DNA of 64,000 nucleotides from Chloroflexota bacterium (lineage in GTDB: Bacteria; Chloroflexota; Anaerolineae; Aggregatilineales; J027). The position numbers were made by a program, and so were the translations under genes. Below the pieces are notes generated by a model. It had not been told where the DNA came from. It saw nothing but the letters and a program-made list of their open reading frames with translations, and did not search any database. Within the stretch, counting starts at the first letter, position 1. The number at the start of each line of letters is the position of its first letter. The stretch is from positions 56,968 to 120,967 of the forward strand of contig JABFGB010000021.1 of assembly GCA_013112715.1 (NCBI GenBank), written 5' to 3'. Below, piece after piece: positions 43,496 to 52,229 of the stretch.

Positions 43496-45076
43496 ATGTC
43501 ACAGCCATCCAAACTTCCTCGATCCCACCGTCCTGCTCGTTTGCTACTGCGTCGTATATTGCTGCGACTGAGTGCGTTGGTGGTAGGGCTGCTGGTTTCC
43601 ATTATGGGGCTTGGGGTAGGGATTGTCGAAGCCTCGGACGGGATGCGCGGGGATGACTGTGAAATCCGCCGGGGGGAAATCATTGACCATGACTTTTATT
43701 TCTTCTGCAATAATCTGACGATTCGTGGCACGATTCAGGGTGATTTGGTGGGGATAGCCTCACGGGTAAACTTGACTCGTGAGGGTCGGGTCATGGGGGA
43801 TATTTTGGTCTTGGCTGGGCAATTAACTATACAAGGCGAGGTCTCAGATGACATCCGGTTTGGCGGTGCAGAGCTAGAAATTACAGATCGGGCCGTTTTA
43901 CCCAACCCCACCTCCGATATTTTGGCAGGCGCGATTAGTGTGGATATTGCGCGTGGGGCTTATATTCCAGGCGATATATTAATGCTGGGCTATCAGACCA
44001 TCATCAATGGGCATGTGGGGGGCAGCGTAGATTTTCAGGGACAGGCATTGGTCATTGAGGGGGTGGTCGAAGGCAATGTAGATGCTATTGTAGGCGACCC
44101 CCGCGAAGAAACCAGCCGCCGCACCTTTCAAATTTTGCCCTATTCGATTAATTTACGGGGTAATGGGCTAACGATTGGCAATGAAGCTATTATTCGGGGT
44201 CATTTGACCTATGAAGGGGCACAGCGAGCCAATATTCCACGTAATACGGTGATGGGAACCGTTGAATATCAGAGAGTCCGAGAGAACAACAATATCACGG
44301 AGGCCCAACGCCCCGACACATTTTTGAGCATCATGTGGACCTATTTTGCCCGCACGATGCAAGACAGCATCTCATTGATTTTGATTGGCATTTTAGCACT
44401 GCAATTAACCCCCGTGCTGATGGTTGAATCGGGGCGGCGGGTGCGACGGGCGTTTATCCCAGCAGCCAGTTGGGGCTTTATTCTATTTTTCCTATCATTC
44501 CCGCTGGCCCTGCTGCTGTTTATTTTTAGTATCTTGATGGCCCTGCTCATCCTAGTATTGACCTTAGGCGAAATAACTCTCAGCATCATCTTAATGGTCT
44601 TTTTGGTCACGCTTAATGTGGTGCTGATAGGTGGCTTCTGGTTCTTGTTGGTCTTTTTAGGCCGGGCCATCACCTGTTTTGTAATCGGCTACTCGATTGT
44701 ACAAGGTGTCCGCTATTATCTTGCCAGCCGGGTTGCTGGTCCGGATGACCCCCCTATTTTTATCCCCCCGCTGACAACCCGCCGCCAGCGCTGGATTGCA
44801 ATGGCGATTGGCGTATTGACAGTTTCGTTGATTGCCAATGTCCCCATTTCACTGCCCTTGCCGATTGAATTATTTTTGCAAGGGGCGGTAGCTTTTGCAG
44901 GCTTAGGCGCAATCTTTATGTATGGACGCGACGTATGGCATATAACGGAAACCAAAGGGCGGGGTGGCTGGATTCCAACCATCTCCCGCATGACTATTCC
45001 GCCATTAGAGGACGGCAGCGATATTCCATTAGGCATGGACAACTTGCCAGAAGGGTTTAGGGGCTTCCCCGATTAA
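43496..45076 (+). CDS. Membrane protein with an N-terminal bactofilin-like beta domain
   Basis: 526 residues. A leading helix (about 24-46) is followed by ~220 residues of repetitive short beta strands with 'I.G.V.GDL' periodicity (LTIRGTIQGDLVGIASRVN, GRVMGDILVLAGQLTIQGEV, GHVGGSVDFQGQALVIEGVVEGNV). This is the right-handed beta-helix pattern of polymer-forming bactofilins. The second half has four to six membrane helices (around 290-490) including a Leu/Ile-rich stretch LLLFIFSILMALLILVL. A role in organising the envelope is inferred. SD AGGAA precedes the ATG. No neighbour shares its direction. Confidence 0.78.
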   Translation: MSQPSKLPRSHRPARLLLRRILLRLSALVVGLLVSIMGLGVGIVEASDGMRGDDCEIRRGEIIDHDFYFFCNNLTIRGTIQGDLVGIASRVNLTREGRVMGDILVLAGQLTIQGEVSDDIRFGGAELEITDRAVLPNPTSDILAGAISVDIARGAYIPGDILMLGYQTIINGHVGGSVDFQGQALVIEGVVEGNVDAIVGDPREETSRRTFQILPYSINLRGNGLTIGNEAIIRGHLTYEGAQRANIPRNTVMGTVEYQRVRENNNITEAQRPDTFLSIMWTYFARTMQDSISLILIGILALQLTPVLMVESGRRVRRAFIPAASWGFILFFLSFPLALLLFIFSILMALLILVLTLGEITLSIILMVFLVTLNVVLIGGFWFLLVFLGRAITCFVIGYSIVQGVRYYLASRVAGPDDPPIFIPPLTTRRQRWIAMAIGVLTVSLIANVPISLPLPIELFLQGAVAFAGLGAIFMYGRDVWHITETKGRGGWIPTISRMTIPPLEDGSDIPLGMDNLPEGFRGFPD

Positions 45077-45078
45077 CC

Positions 45079-46068
45079 CTAATTTTCCGCTGATCTCGGT
45101 TCTTTTTGAACATCGGGCTGGTTGCTGGTTTCTTCGATCATCAAAATCGTTGCTTGAGCGGCACTGATCGCGGCGGCATAATAGGATTCAAGCCCATCAC
45201 GCAGTTTGGTGACAGGTGGCTGCCATTCATCTCCATATTCGACAATCGAGCGCACCCAATTGGTGAAATTGAGCCACCCCCATTGCAGGCCTTCGGTATC
45301 GGCATTGGGAGCAAAGCCGCTGTGGATAATGGTCAGGCGAGTTTTGCCACCGGATTCTTCCAATGTCCACGTTATAATGGTATCCCCACTCCCATCAGTT
45401 GTACCGGAGTGCGAGGGTGAGAGCATTGCCAATTTTTCATTTGGGATGAGTTCCAAAATCTTGGCCGGGCCGACCCCGTTCCACCCATAGTCATAACGCC
45501 CCCCGACATACGGTTCGACAACGGCATTGCTGGCAATCCAACGATTGAGTTGGTCAGGACGGAGCAAGGTGTCAAAGACCGCTTCGGGTGTGCCGTCAAT
45601 GTCGAGGCTGTGTTGGATATTGCCTGTCTTAGGACCAGTAAAGTCGCAGCGTGCAACGGGTTTGCCATCCAAAAAGCGCCGCAAATTTTCAAGGGAGAGG
45701 AACCAAAAATCTTCGTAACCATGAATTGAATAACTCGGCGATTCTGCAAGGATAGTGTGTTGTACAACGACAATGGTCTGTTCGCCACGCATTTCCAAAA
45801 CAATCTTGACTTCCGTGTCTTCACTCTTTAGCCGCCAGCGATATTTTAATAGGCGATTGGTCGTGATTTCCAAGAGGGGATGGTGGCCTTGTTCGCGGTT
45901 AGGGCCATCAGGCGTAAAACGGCCCCAAAAATCGTAACGCTTATCGGGGATAGATACATCTGCGTGTTCAGCAAACCAAGAGGGAAGTATCGCAGGGTCG
46001 GTTAAGACACGAAAAATCGCTTCCGGGGCATGATTGATGGCAACTTGCATGTGTAAGGTTTGACTCAT
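45079..46068 (-). CDS. Tandem SRPBCC (AHSA1-like) domain protein
   Basis: 329 residues with two START/SRPBCC ligand-binding domains: one ~1-148 (HMQVAINHAPEAIFRVLTDPAILPSWFAEHADVS) and one ~158-300 (IQHSLDIDGTPEAVFDTLLRPDQLNRWIASNAVVEPYVGGRYDYGW). Start at ATG 46068 with GAGGAGAA upstream; the 46104 start is less likely. The gene follows the ArsR-type regulator gene with only 20 bases between, a widespread pairing in which the regulator controls the SRPBCC gene. The hydrophobic ligand is unknown. Confidence 0.87.
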   Translation of the reverse strand: MSQTLHMQVAINHAPEAIFRVLTDPAILPSWFAEHADVSIPDKRYDFWGRFTPDGPNREQGHHPLLEITTNRLLKYRWRLKSEDTEVKIVLEMRGEQTIVVVQHTILAESPSYSIHGYEDFWFLSLENLRRFLDGKPVARCDFTGPKTGNIQHSLDIDGTPEAVFDTLLRPDQLNRWIASNAVVEPYVGGRYDYGWNGVGPAKILELIPNEKLAMLSPSHSGTTDGSGDTIITWTLEESGGKTRLTIIHSGFAPNADTEGLQWGWLNFTNWVRSIVEYGDEWQPPVTKLRDGLESYYAAAISAAQATILMIEETSNQPDVQKEPRSAEN

Positions 46069-46088
46069 GGAAATTCTCCTCGGTGGTT

Positions 46089-46664
46089 TTATTTGGGATA
46101 GCATCCTAGAACGACCCGAAAATCGGCAGGGTCGTCAGTAGAAATGTCGTCGGGTAGGCCATATTTTTGAGCAACATCTTGGAAAAAGGTCTGCACTTCT
46201 TGGAGAAATTCGGACCGCCGCTGACCATTAGGCAGGTGAATGTGAGCGGATAGTGCCAGCGATGGTACGTCTTGATTTTCTTCAATTTTGTTTGCCAAGC
46301 GCCCTACGTCATCATGGATTTCTTCGGCAAGGGTGAGCAAAAAACGCAAACTGGCCTGATTTTTGGCGGAGCGTTCCCCACCAAGCCGCCCTACTAGATG
46401 CGGAGCTAACCAATAGGAGCGTGCTTTGGCTTGGTAGTAGCCTTCTACCACCCCACGCACCCGTCGTTCGTCCGTTTTAACGACCAATCCGGCTTTTTCA
46501 AGTTCTTTGATGTGATAGTAGATTTTTTGCGGGGTCTGCCCAAAAAAGCCAGCAAGTTCGGGGCAGGTACGCGGCTCATCAAGGCGTTTAAGCAATTCAA
46601 CCCGCTGTGGTTTTAAAAGGGTCGTAGCTTGTTCAACTGTCTCGATATAAAACACGTCTTGCAT
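46089..46664 (-). CDS. ArsR/HTH-type transcriptional regulator
   Basis: A 191-residue winged-helix protein: ATTLLKPQRVELLKRLDEPRTCPELAGFFGQTPQKIYYHIKELEKAGLV is the DNA-binding fold, with the wing in VKTDERRVRGVVEGYY. The C-terminal ~100 residues resemble those of HTH_20 regulators with an effector or dimerisation domain. It lacks ArsR metal-binding cysteines, so it probably does not sense arsenic. It likely autoregulates through the perfect palindrome at 46701-46724 and controls the SRPBCC gene downstream. Confidence 0.87.
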   Translation of the reverse strand: MQDVFYIETVEQATTLLKPQRVELLKRLDEPRTCPELAGFFGQTPQKIYYHIKELEKAGLVVKTDERRVRGVVEGYYQAKARSYWLAPHLVGRLGGERSAKNQASLRFLLTLAEEIHDDVGRLANKIEENQDVPSLALSAHIHLPNGQRRSEFLQEVQTFFQDVAQKYGLPDDISTDDPADFRVVLGCYPK

Positions 46665-46700
46665 ATTTCATAATCCTAACCGAATGTAAAAATCTATTTT

Positions 46701-46729
46701 ATTATAAAAATCATTTTTTATAATGTCAA
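46701..46729 (-). promoter_or_regulatory. Consensus promoter overlapped by a perfect 24-bp operator palindrome
   Basis: Minus strand: TTGACA (46729-46724), a 17-bp spacer, TATAAT (46706-46701), both perfect matches. The arms ATTATAAAAA (46701-46710) and TTTTTATAAT (46715-46724) form a perfect 10-bp inverted repeat around TCAT that spans from the -10 to the edge of the -35. Bound repressor would block RNA polymerase completely. It lies 37 bases before the regulator ATG. Confidence 0.85.
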
Positions 46730-46875
46730 CCATTTGGTAGGTTGAAAAATTTGGGGGATTGCTTCACAATAGCATGAATAAATCCTAGACAGCATGTGGA
46801 TAGTAATTTAGGGTGAAAGGAGTCCCGCAGGGTTTGAGGATTGTATCGTAAAAACCCCTGCCAAATAACTTACCT

Positions 46876-48177
46876 ATGATGAAAAAAGGCCGACGTAATC
46901 TAGTCCCGATTGTACTTTCGATAACCCTCCTCGTGATGATGTTTGCCGCGATGAGCTTTCAGGCGATTGCCCAAGATGGCGCAACGGCTACTCCTACTCC
47001 CTCTGACGATTCTGGGAATGAAGGTAATACCGAATCCCGCGATTATTATGCGGACCCGGCTAGTTCAACCGGGGATGCTGAATGGACAATTGAAGAACGT
47101 AGTTTTACCAGCAACTATCCAAACGGTTTCCAATTTTCCGCCCGCGTCAGCAGCAGTAAAGGGGATATTGAGAACGCAACGGTGATGTGGTCACATGCTC
47201 CCCGTAATCAAGGCCGCCGCGCCGCTACCTATGATGAAAGCACGGGGTTGTTTACCTCAGTTTATGACAACAGTGAAGGCACCCCCCCTTGGGTCGCGGT
47301 TAATTATCGTTGGATATTGACTGACACTGCTGGCAATACCTATCGCAGCGAGTGGTTCATGGGTGAAGAATATTATGACGATCCCAGCCAGTGGGAACGT
47401 TTTGAATCTGAGGACATCATCGTCTTTGTTGAAGAAGGCCTGCCAGAAGACACTGGTCAGCAAACTCTAGACGCAATGGCAGCCCAACGTGAAACTTATC
47501 GCCAAGCATGGGGTGATGTCCTGTCCTATCGCCCGCGTGCCATTCTGTTTTCCAACCGCGCGTCCTTTGATGAATGGCGTGTTGGTCAAGGCAATCCGAA
47601 TGTCATTGGTCAGACCAATGCTGCGTGGGGTGGGATTGTACAGGTGGTGTCAGGCGGTGGGGTCATTGATCTTGCGTGGGGTACGGTTTTGCATGAGGTC
47701 GGTCATCTCTATCAAGACGAATTTGTGCCCGCTGGGTTACCGGTAGCGACTTGGCAGAACGAAGGCAACGCCACCCTCTTTGAACTGTACCAGATGTATG
47801 ATTATGAACAACGGGTGCGTGATCTAGCGGCGAGTGGTCAACTACCTGCGCTGCTCATCGGCTCTGGGCCAAGTCAAAATTCGCAGGGACCAGATGGTCG
47901 TAATCGTTTGGGCTATGACATGGGCTACGTATTTTATAAGTGGTTTGTCGAAGTCTATGGTCTTGATGCTCACCGTCAATTGATTGAGGCACTTGGGCCA
48001 AGTCTTGGGTTTAACGCTGCGCTCGAACAGGTAACGGGTTTGACCACCCAAGAAATTGAACGTCGCTGGCGGACGTGGCTTGGGGCTTCCCCGGACGCAC
48101 CCACGCCTATTCCGATTCCAACCATGCGCTTCCCACCAACCGTTACACCGTTTATCTTCCCAACGGCTTCTAACTAA
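46876..48177 (+). CDS. Secreted metallopeptidase, MA-like
   Basis: 433 residues. Signal peptide 1-33 (AIAQD). An N-terminal beta domain (~65-165) precedes a gluzincin-like peptidase domain: zinc motif HEVGH (273-277) and the second-helix glutamate in TWQNEGNA (E296), the arrangement of peptidase-MA-like enzymes. The C-terminal part (TGLTTQEIERRWRTWL) is the typical helix of this family, followed by a short Pro-rich tail. Substrate unknown. The start could be at 46876 or 46879; no good SD is visible. A 9-bp inverted repeat (46827-46835/46852-46861) lies in the leader. Followed at 20 bases by a paralogue lacking the zinc site. Confidence 0.85.
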   Translation: MMKKGRRNLVPIVLSITLLVMMFAAMSFQAIAQDGATATPTPSDDSGNEGNTESRDYYADPASSTGDAEWTIEERSFTSNYPNGFQFSARVSSSKGDIENATVMWSHAPRNQGRRAATYDESTGLFTSVYDNSEGTPPWVAVNYRWILTDTAGNTYRSEWFMGEEYYDDPSQWERFESEDIIVFVEEGLPEDTGQQTLDAMAAQRETYRQAWGDVLSYRPRAILFSNRASFDEWRVGQGNPNVIGQTNAAWGGIVQVVSGGGVIDLAWGTVLHEVGHLYQDEFVPAGLPVATWQNEGNATLFELYQMYDYEQRVRDLAASGQLPALLIGSGPSQNSQGPDGRNRLGYDMGYVFYKWFVEVYGLDAHRQLIEALGPSLGFNAALEQVTGLTTQEIERRWRTWLGASPDAPTPIPIPTMRFPPTVTPFIFPTASN

Positions 48178-48197
48178 ACAGTGTAGGGCGACCTCCC

Positions 48198-49748
48198 ATG
48201 CAAAAAACCTATCGGCTCTCTCGTTGGTTCCTTATTGGGCTGGTCGCCCTTAGCTTTTGGGCGTCCTCCCCGGCTGCGGCGCAAGATGATGGCGAAGACG
48301 ATTTTGTTGTTAGCCATCGGGCGTTGGTGGTGATGCCGTCGGTCATTCGATTTCGGATACGAGTCGTGGCGGCCCGTGATGAAGTGGCTGAGATTAAATT
48401 GGCAGTGCGGGAAGATGAAATCCTTCTGCAAACTTTTGATGTCACCACGCCGCTGGATAACCTCTTTATTGATTTTGGCGATGAGACCGAATACGAAATT
48501 GTGTGGGATATTCGGGATGTGCCGCTACGTCCGTTTCTCAGTACCCTGACCTATGAATTTGAGGTGACAACCATTGATGGCAAGACCGCTGTGGCTGAGA
48601 ATGAATTTGTTTTTCAGCATGACACAATCGAGCAGTGGCACGTAGTCGAAAGCGATACTCTCCCCATTTATGCACTGGGAGATGCAATAGATTGGTCAAA
48701 TCACTTACCCGGATTAGAGCAATCCCTTGCTTTACTGCGAGAAAATTCGGGATTTGCTGGCCCAGTCGGCTTGGTAATCTATCCAGCCGATACCCAGTTT
48801 TGTACAGAAGGTGAAGTTCCCGAAGATACGCCAGATGCGTCCCCGCCCTTAGTGGTGATGTCGGAAGACCGTGCTTTTCCCTGTGATCCTGCCGATATGA
48901 CAAGATTTTATGCCAACAGTGATTTGGTAATCGCCTCTGTAGGGGCCAGTAATTTTTATGATCGAGAGAGCGAGGCCTTTGCATCACTGTTTGATTTGGC
49001 TTATTCAACTCGGTGGGAAAATGCCGAAGTGCCTGCGTGGTTTAGGGTGGGTCTGCGCCAGCTATACAATCGCTTCAGTCAGGGCCAGTCTATCGCAAGG
49101 GTTAAACAAGCCTTACAAGAAGATTGGGTGTTGTCCCTAGCCCAAATGGAGACTTTACCTGCCGAAGGTGTGGAGATGGATTTATGGGAGTCCCAAGCCT
49201 ACGCACTGGCTCTCTATCTGGCTGATACCTATGGCGCATCTGCCCCCTTTGAGATTGCCAAAGCGGTGTCCCCTACCTTGTCTTTAAATCAGGCAATTGA
49301 GCAAGCGACAGGCGTCACCGTAACTCGCCTCTATTCCCGCTGGTTGGCATGGATGGATACACAGAAAGCGGTTGAAGCAGCGGGCTGGAATCCCTATTTG
49401 GAAAGCACGCCGACACCAGAACCGACTCGTACCGCGACTTCCATTCCGCCAACGCATACACCACGCCCCACCGCCACTATTACCTTGACGCCAACCTCGA
49501 CATACCGGGGCGATTTTGTGCCGACGGTGTTTAGGGCAACCGACGCCCCACCGACTTTGCCGCCGACCCGTACTTCCACTCCTCTCCCACCCGGCAGTCT
49601 AAACCCAACCCCGACGCCGCGCCCTGCCAGCAATGAGGAAGAGAGTAGCAGAGGTTTATGTGGCACGGGTATTGGGGCAGTGCTCATTCCAACCTTCGGC
49701 ATTGTTTGGATGAATCAAAAGAAGCGAAAGCAAGCTAGACCTAGCTAA
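48198..49748 (+). CDS. Catalytically dead peptidase-MA-like paralogue with a C-terminal membrane anchor
   Basis: 516 residues. Signal peptide 1-29 (SPAAAQ). The overall layout follows the preceding gene: an N-terminal beta domain, then a region matching the peptidase ending with TGVTVTRLYSRWLAWM (compare TGLTTQEIERRWRTWL). Where HEVGH should be it reads SLFDLAYSTRW, and the glutamate position (TWQNEG) becomes AWFRVG, so zinc cannot be bound. It adds a Thr/Pro linker (~395-485) and a C-terminal helix with a basic tail (IGAVLIPTFGIVWMNQKKRK), anchoring it to the membrane. A partner, inhibitor or substrate-presenting role for the active enzyme is inferred from tandem placement. Confidence 0.75.
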   Translation: MQKTYRLSRWFLIGLVALSFWASSPAAAQDDGEDDFVVSHRALVVMPSVIRFRIRVVAARDEVAEIKLAVREDEILLQTFDVTTPLDNLFIDFGDETEYEIVWDIRDVPLRPFLSTLTYEFEVTTIDGKTAVAENEFVFQHDTIEQWHVVESDTLPIYALGDAIDWSNHLPGLEQSLALLRENSGFAGPVGLVIYPADTQFCTEGEVPEDTPDASPPLVVMSEDRAFPCDPADMTRFYANSDLVIASVGASNFYDRESEAFASLFDLAYSTRWENAEVPAWFRVGLRQLYNRFSQGQSIARVKQALQEDWVLSLAQMETLPAEGVEMDLWESQAYALALYLADTYGASAPFEIAKAVSPTLSLNQAIEQATGVTVTRLYSRWLAWMDTQKAVEAAGWNPYLESTPTPEPTRTATSIPPTHTPRPTATITLTPTSTYRGDFVPTVFRATDAPPTLPPTRTSTPLPPGSLNPTPTPRPASNEEESSRGLCGTGIGAVLIPTFGIVWMNQKKRKQARPS

Positions 49749-49753
49749 AATCC

Positions 49754-50824
49754 ATGACAGAACCTACCCGCATTAACCTCTATGATTTATCGCTGACGGG
49801 CTTACAAGATGTGTTGACCCGTTGGGGTGAACCCAAATTTCGTGCCAAGCAGGTTTGGGAATGGCTGTACATCCACAAGGCTAGCGACTTTGAGCAAATG
49901 ACCAATCTGCCAGCCAAATTGCGTGAGCGACTGGCAACTGAAACTCGCATCGGCGTCTTGACCATTGCCGCCGAAAAAGAAGCCCGCGATGGCACACTCA
50001 AGCGCCTTTATCGCCTCAGTGATGGGCAGTTTATTGAAAGTGTGCTGATGATTTATGATGATGGTCGGCGGACGGCTTGCATCAGCACCCAAGCAGGCTG
50101 TGCAATGGGCTGTGTCTTTTGCGCAACAGGTCAGATGGGGTTTGCCCGTCACCTGACCGCCGGGGAAATTGTCGAGCAGGCTATCCATTTTGCACGAATT
50201 TTGGAGGCCGATGGAGACCGTTTGAGCAATGTGGTCTTGATGGGCATGGGGGAGCCGCTACACAACTACGACGCGACCCTAGAAGCGATTCATCGAATGA
50301 CCGCACCGGATGGCTTGGGGATTGGACAGCGCCATATCACCCTCAGCACAGTCGGGCTGGTTCCGGCGATTCGACGTTTTGCCGATGAAGACCTTCAGGT
50401 GAAATTGGCGATCAGCCTGCACGCCGCGACGGATGAAGAGCGCGATGCCTTGTTACCAGTCAACAAACGCTGGCCCCTCAGTGAACTCATGGCAGCCTGT
50501 CGTTACTACATCGAAAAAACAGGCCGACGCCTGACCTTTGAATGGGCCTTGATTCAGGGCGAGAACGATACGGTGGAGCAGGCTTCCCGGTTAGGGTTTT
50601 TGCTCAAAGGGATGCTGTGCCATGTCAACCTTATCCCCTTAAACCCCACGACGGGTTATGAAGGCCACCCGTCCAACCCTGAACGGGTCAAGGCGTTCAT
50701 GGATACCTTGAATCTATATGGCGTCAGTAGCTCGATTCGGGTTCGGCGTGGCATCGAGATTAACGCGGGATGTGGTCAATTAAAAGCCGAAGTGATCCAA
50801 AAAAACAAAAAGGGCGATTCTTAG
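49754..50824 (+). CDS. rlmN: 23S rRNA (adenine-2503-C2)-methyltransferase RlmN
   Basis: A 356-residue radical SAM enzyme. The cluster motif CAMGCVFC (C116, C120, C123), GFARHLTAGEIVEQ, MGMGEPLHNYD, and the C-terminal methyl-carrying cysteine in GIEINAGCGQL (C340) are all present. It methylates A2503 of 23S rRNA and also A37 in some tRNAs. It starts 5 bases after the previous gene. Its stop codon lies inside the hairpin that terminates the convergent histidine kinase gene. Confidence 0.96.
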   Translation: MTEPTRINLYDLSLTGLQDVLTRWGEPKFRAKQVWEWLYIHKASDFEQMTNLPAKLRERLATETRIGVLTIAAEKEARDGTLKRLYRLSDGQFIESVLMIYDDGRRTACISTQAGCAMGCVFCATGQMGFARHLTAGEIVEQAIHFARILEADGDRLSNVVLMGMGEPLHNYDATLEAIHRMTAPDGLGIGQRHITLSTVGLVPAIRRFADEDLQVKLAISLHAATDEERDALLPVNKRWPLSELMAACRYYIEKTGRRLTFEWALIQGENDTVEQASRLGFLLKGMLCHVNLIPLNPTTGYEGHPSNPERVKAFMDTLNLYGVSSSIRVRRGIEINAGCGQLKAEVIQKNKKGDS

Positions 50825-50835
50825 CAAACCGCCCT
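50797..50835 (-). terminator. Terminator of the GAF histidine kinase gene, embedded in the rlmN 3' end
   Basis: Minus strand: AGGGCG (50835-50830) pairs with CGCCCT (50816-50811), followed by TTTTGTTTTTTT. The T-tract and left arm fall within the last rlmN codons (Lys/Asn-rich QKNKKGD). Confidence 0.75.
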
Positions 50836-50858
50836 GAATGAAGCCTCGATGATAAAAG

Positions 50859-52181
50859 CTATTTGACCCGTTCTTGGGATACAGGCAGCGTGAAATAGAA
50901 AGTGGTGCCCACGCCTACCTCACTCTCTACCCAAATTTGACCAGCGTGCCGCTCCACCAATTCCTTACAAATCGCTAGACCCAAGCCCGTCCCCTTACGG
51001 CGGCGATTGAGGTTAAGGTCAGCCATCGAGAAACGGTCAAAAATGGTCGGTAGGTTTTCGGCAGGAATGCCTTCGCCTGTATCGGCGACACTAAACAACA
51101 AAGTGTCTCCATCAGAAAGTTCGGCCCGTACTAGAATGGTGCCGCGTGAGGTGAATTTCAGCGCGTTGGAAATCAAGTTCACCAATATTTGCTGGATACG
51201 GTCAGAATCCCCCCAGACGGGCGGCAAATCCGGTGTCATTTCGATTGCCAGTTCAACCTCTTCGTTTTGGCGTAGTCCTTCGGCAATCCCAAGTGTCTGC
51301 TCCAATATTCCGCCGATTTCCAGTGTTTCGGGGTAAAGCTCAAGGCCGCCCTGTTCCAATTTGGAGAGGTCAAAAATATCGGAGACAAGGCGCAAAATTT
51401 GGCGAGTAGCGGTTAGCGAACGGTCAATCCATAACACCTGATCTTCGGTGACATCGCCAAACACCCCCTCTTTCATCATATCCAATGCGCCAACAACCGT
51501 ATTGAGAGGAGAGCGCAGGTCATGGGCAATGTTGCCGAGCAGGGCGGTACGCAAGTGATTTTCTTGCATGGCCGCTTCCCAATTGGCAGTCGCTTGCCAA
51601 CGTGCTTCTTCCAATTCGGCGGTACGTTCGCGTACCCGTTCTTCCAGTTCAGCGGCAAAACGCTCGCGCTGCTCATTCAACTGGGCATTTTCAATCGCAA
51701 TGGCGGCCTGCCCCGCGAAAATGTTAAGGAGCGGGATGTCTTTGGATGTAAAGGCATTGGGGATGTCGCGGTTTTCAAGATACAGCACCCCTAGCAGTTT
51801 TCCGCGTGATCGTAAGGGTACACACAGGATGGATTGTAGGCGGAGTCGGAGCACACTTTTGATGGCATTAAAATTGTCATCTTCCAATGCGTTGCGGGTA
51901 AGGACGGGTTCGCCTGTGCTAATGACCTGCTGCACAATAGACCGACTGACCGATTGGCCTTCACGATCTGACGGATTGCCATACTTTACTTGAAAGTTTA
52001 GTGTGCCATCCGCTTCAACCAAGACGAGATAGCCATGCTGCCCCCCAGAAAATTCGACGGCCTGCTGCATGACAAATTCCAACAAGGGCTGTAATTCACG
52101 ATTTTCGGCCATGCGGCGGCTAATATCCAACACCCGCTCAAGGGCAGAATCTCTTTCTGTATTCTCGTCATTCACGTTCAA
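50859..52181 (-). CDS. GAF-domain sensor histidine kinase
   Basis: 440 residues, no membrane helices. GAF domain (~12-168), coiled coil (~168-208), HisKA with His220 in LLGNIAHDLRSPLN, then HATPase_c (~318-435) with N-box LISNALKFT, VADTGEGIP and [13 protein letters not shown] cytoplasmic sensor, perhaps of small ligand or redox state. It begins with TTG at 52181, 7 bases after GAGGGG; the next in-frame candidate is GTG 52175. No receiver is attached; the free receivers in this window are possible partners but not adjacent. Confidence 0.9.
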   Translation of the reverse strand: MNVNDENTERDSALERVLDISRRMAENRELQPLLEFVMQQAVEFSGGQHGYLVLVEADGTLNFQVKYGNPSDREGQSVSRSIVQQVISTGEPVLTRNALEDDNFNAIKSVLRLRLQSILCVPLRSRGKLLGVLYLENRDIPNAFTSKDIPLLNIFAGQAAIAIENAQLNEQRERFAAELEERVRERTAELEEARWQATANWEAAMQENHLRTALLGNIAHDLRSPLNTVVGALDMMKEGVFGDVTEDQVLWIDRSLTATRQILRLVSDIFDLSKLEQGGLELYPETLEIGGILEQTLGIAEGLRQNEEVELAIEMTPDLPPVWGDSDRIQQILVNLISNALKFTSRGTILVRAELSDGDTLLFSVADTGEGIPAENLPTIFDRFSMADLNLNRRRKGTGLGLAICKELVERHAGQIWVESEVGVGTTFYFTLPVSQERVK

Positions 52182-52229
52182 GATTGCACCCCTCCCCTAC
52201 TTCCAATAATCACGCTGTTATCTCCAATT

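Noticed and set aside
46827..46861. GCAGGGTTT ... AAACCCCTGC inverted repeat as an attenuator before the peptidase gene
   Set aside because: Arms pair with one bulge but no T-tract follows and the distance to the ATG is only 14 bases; kept only as a remark.
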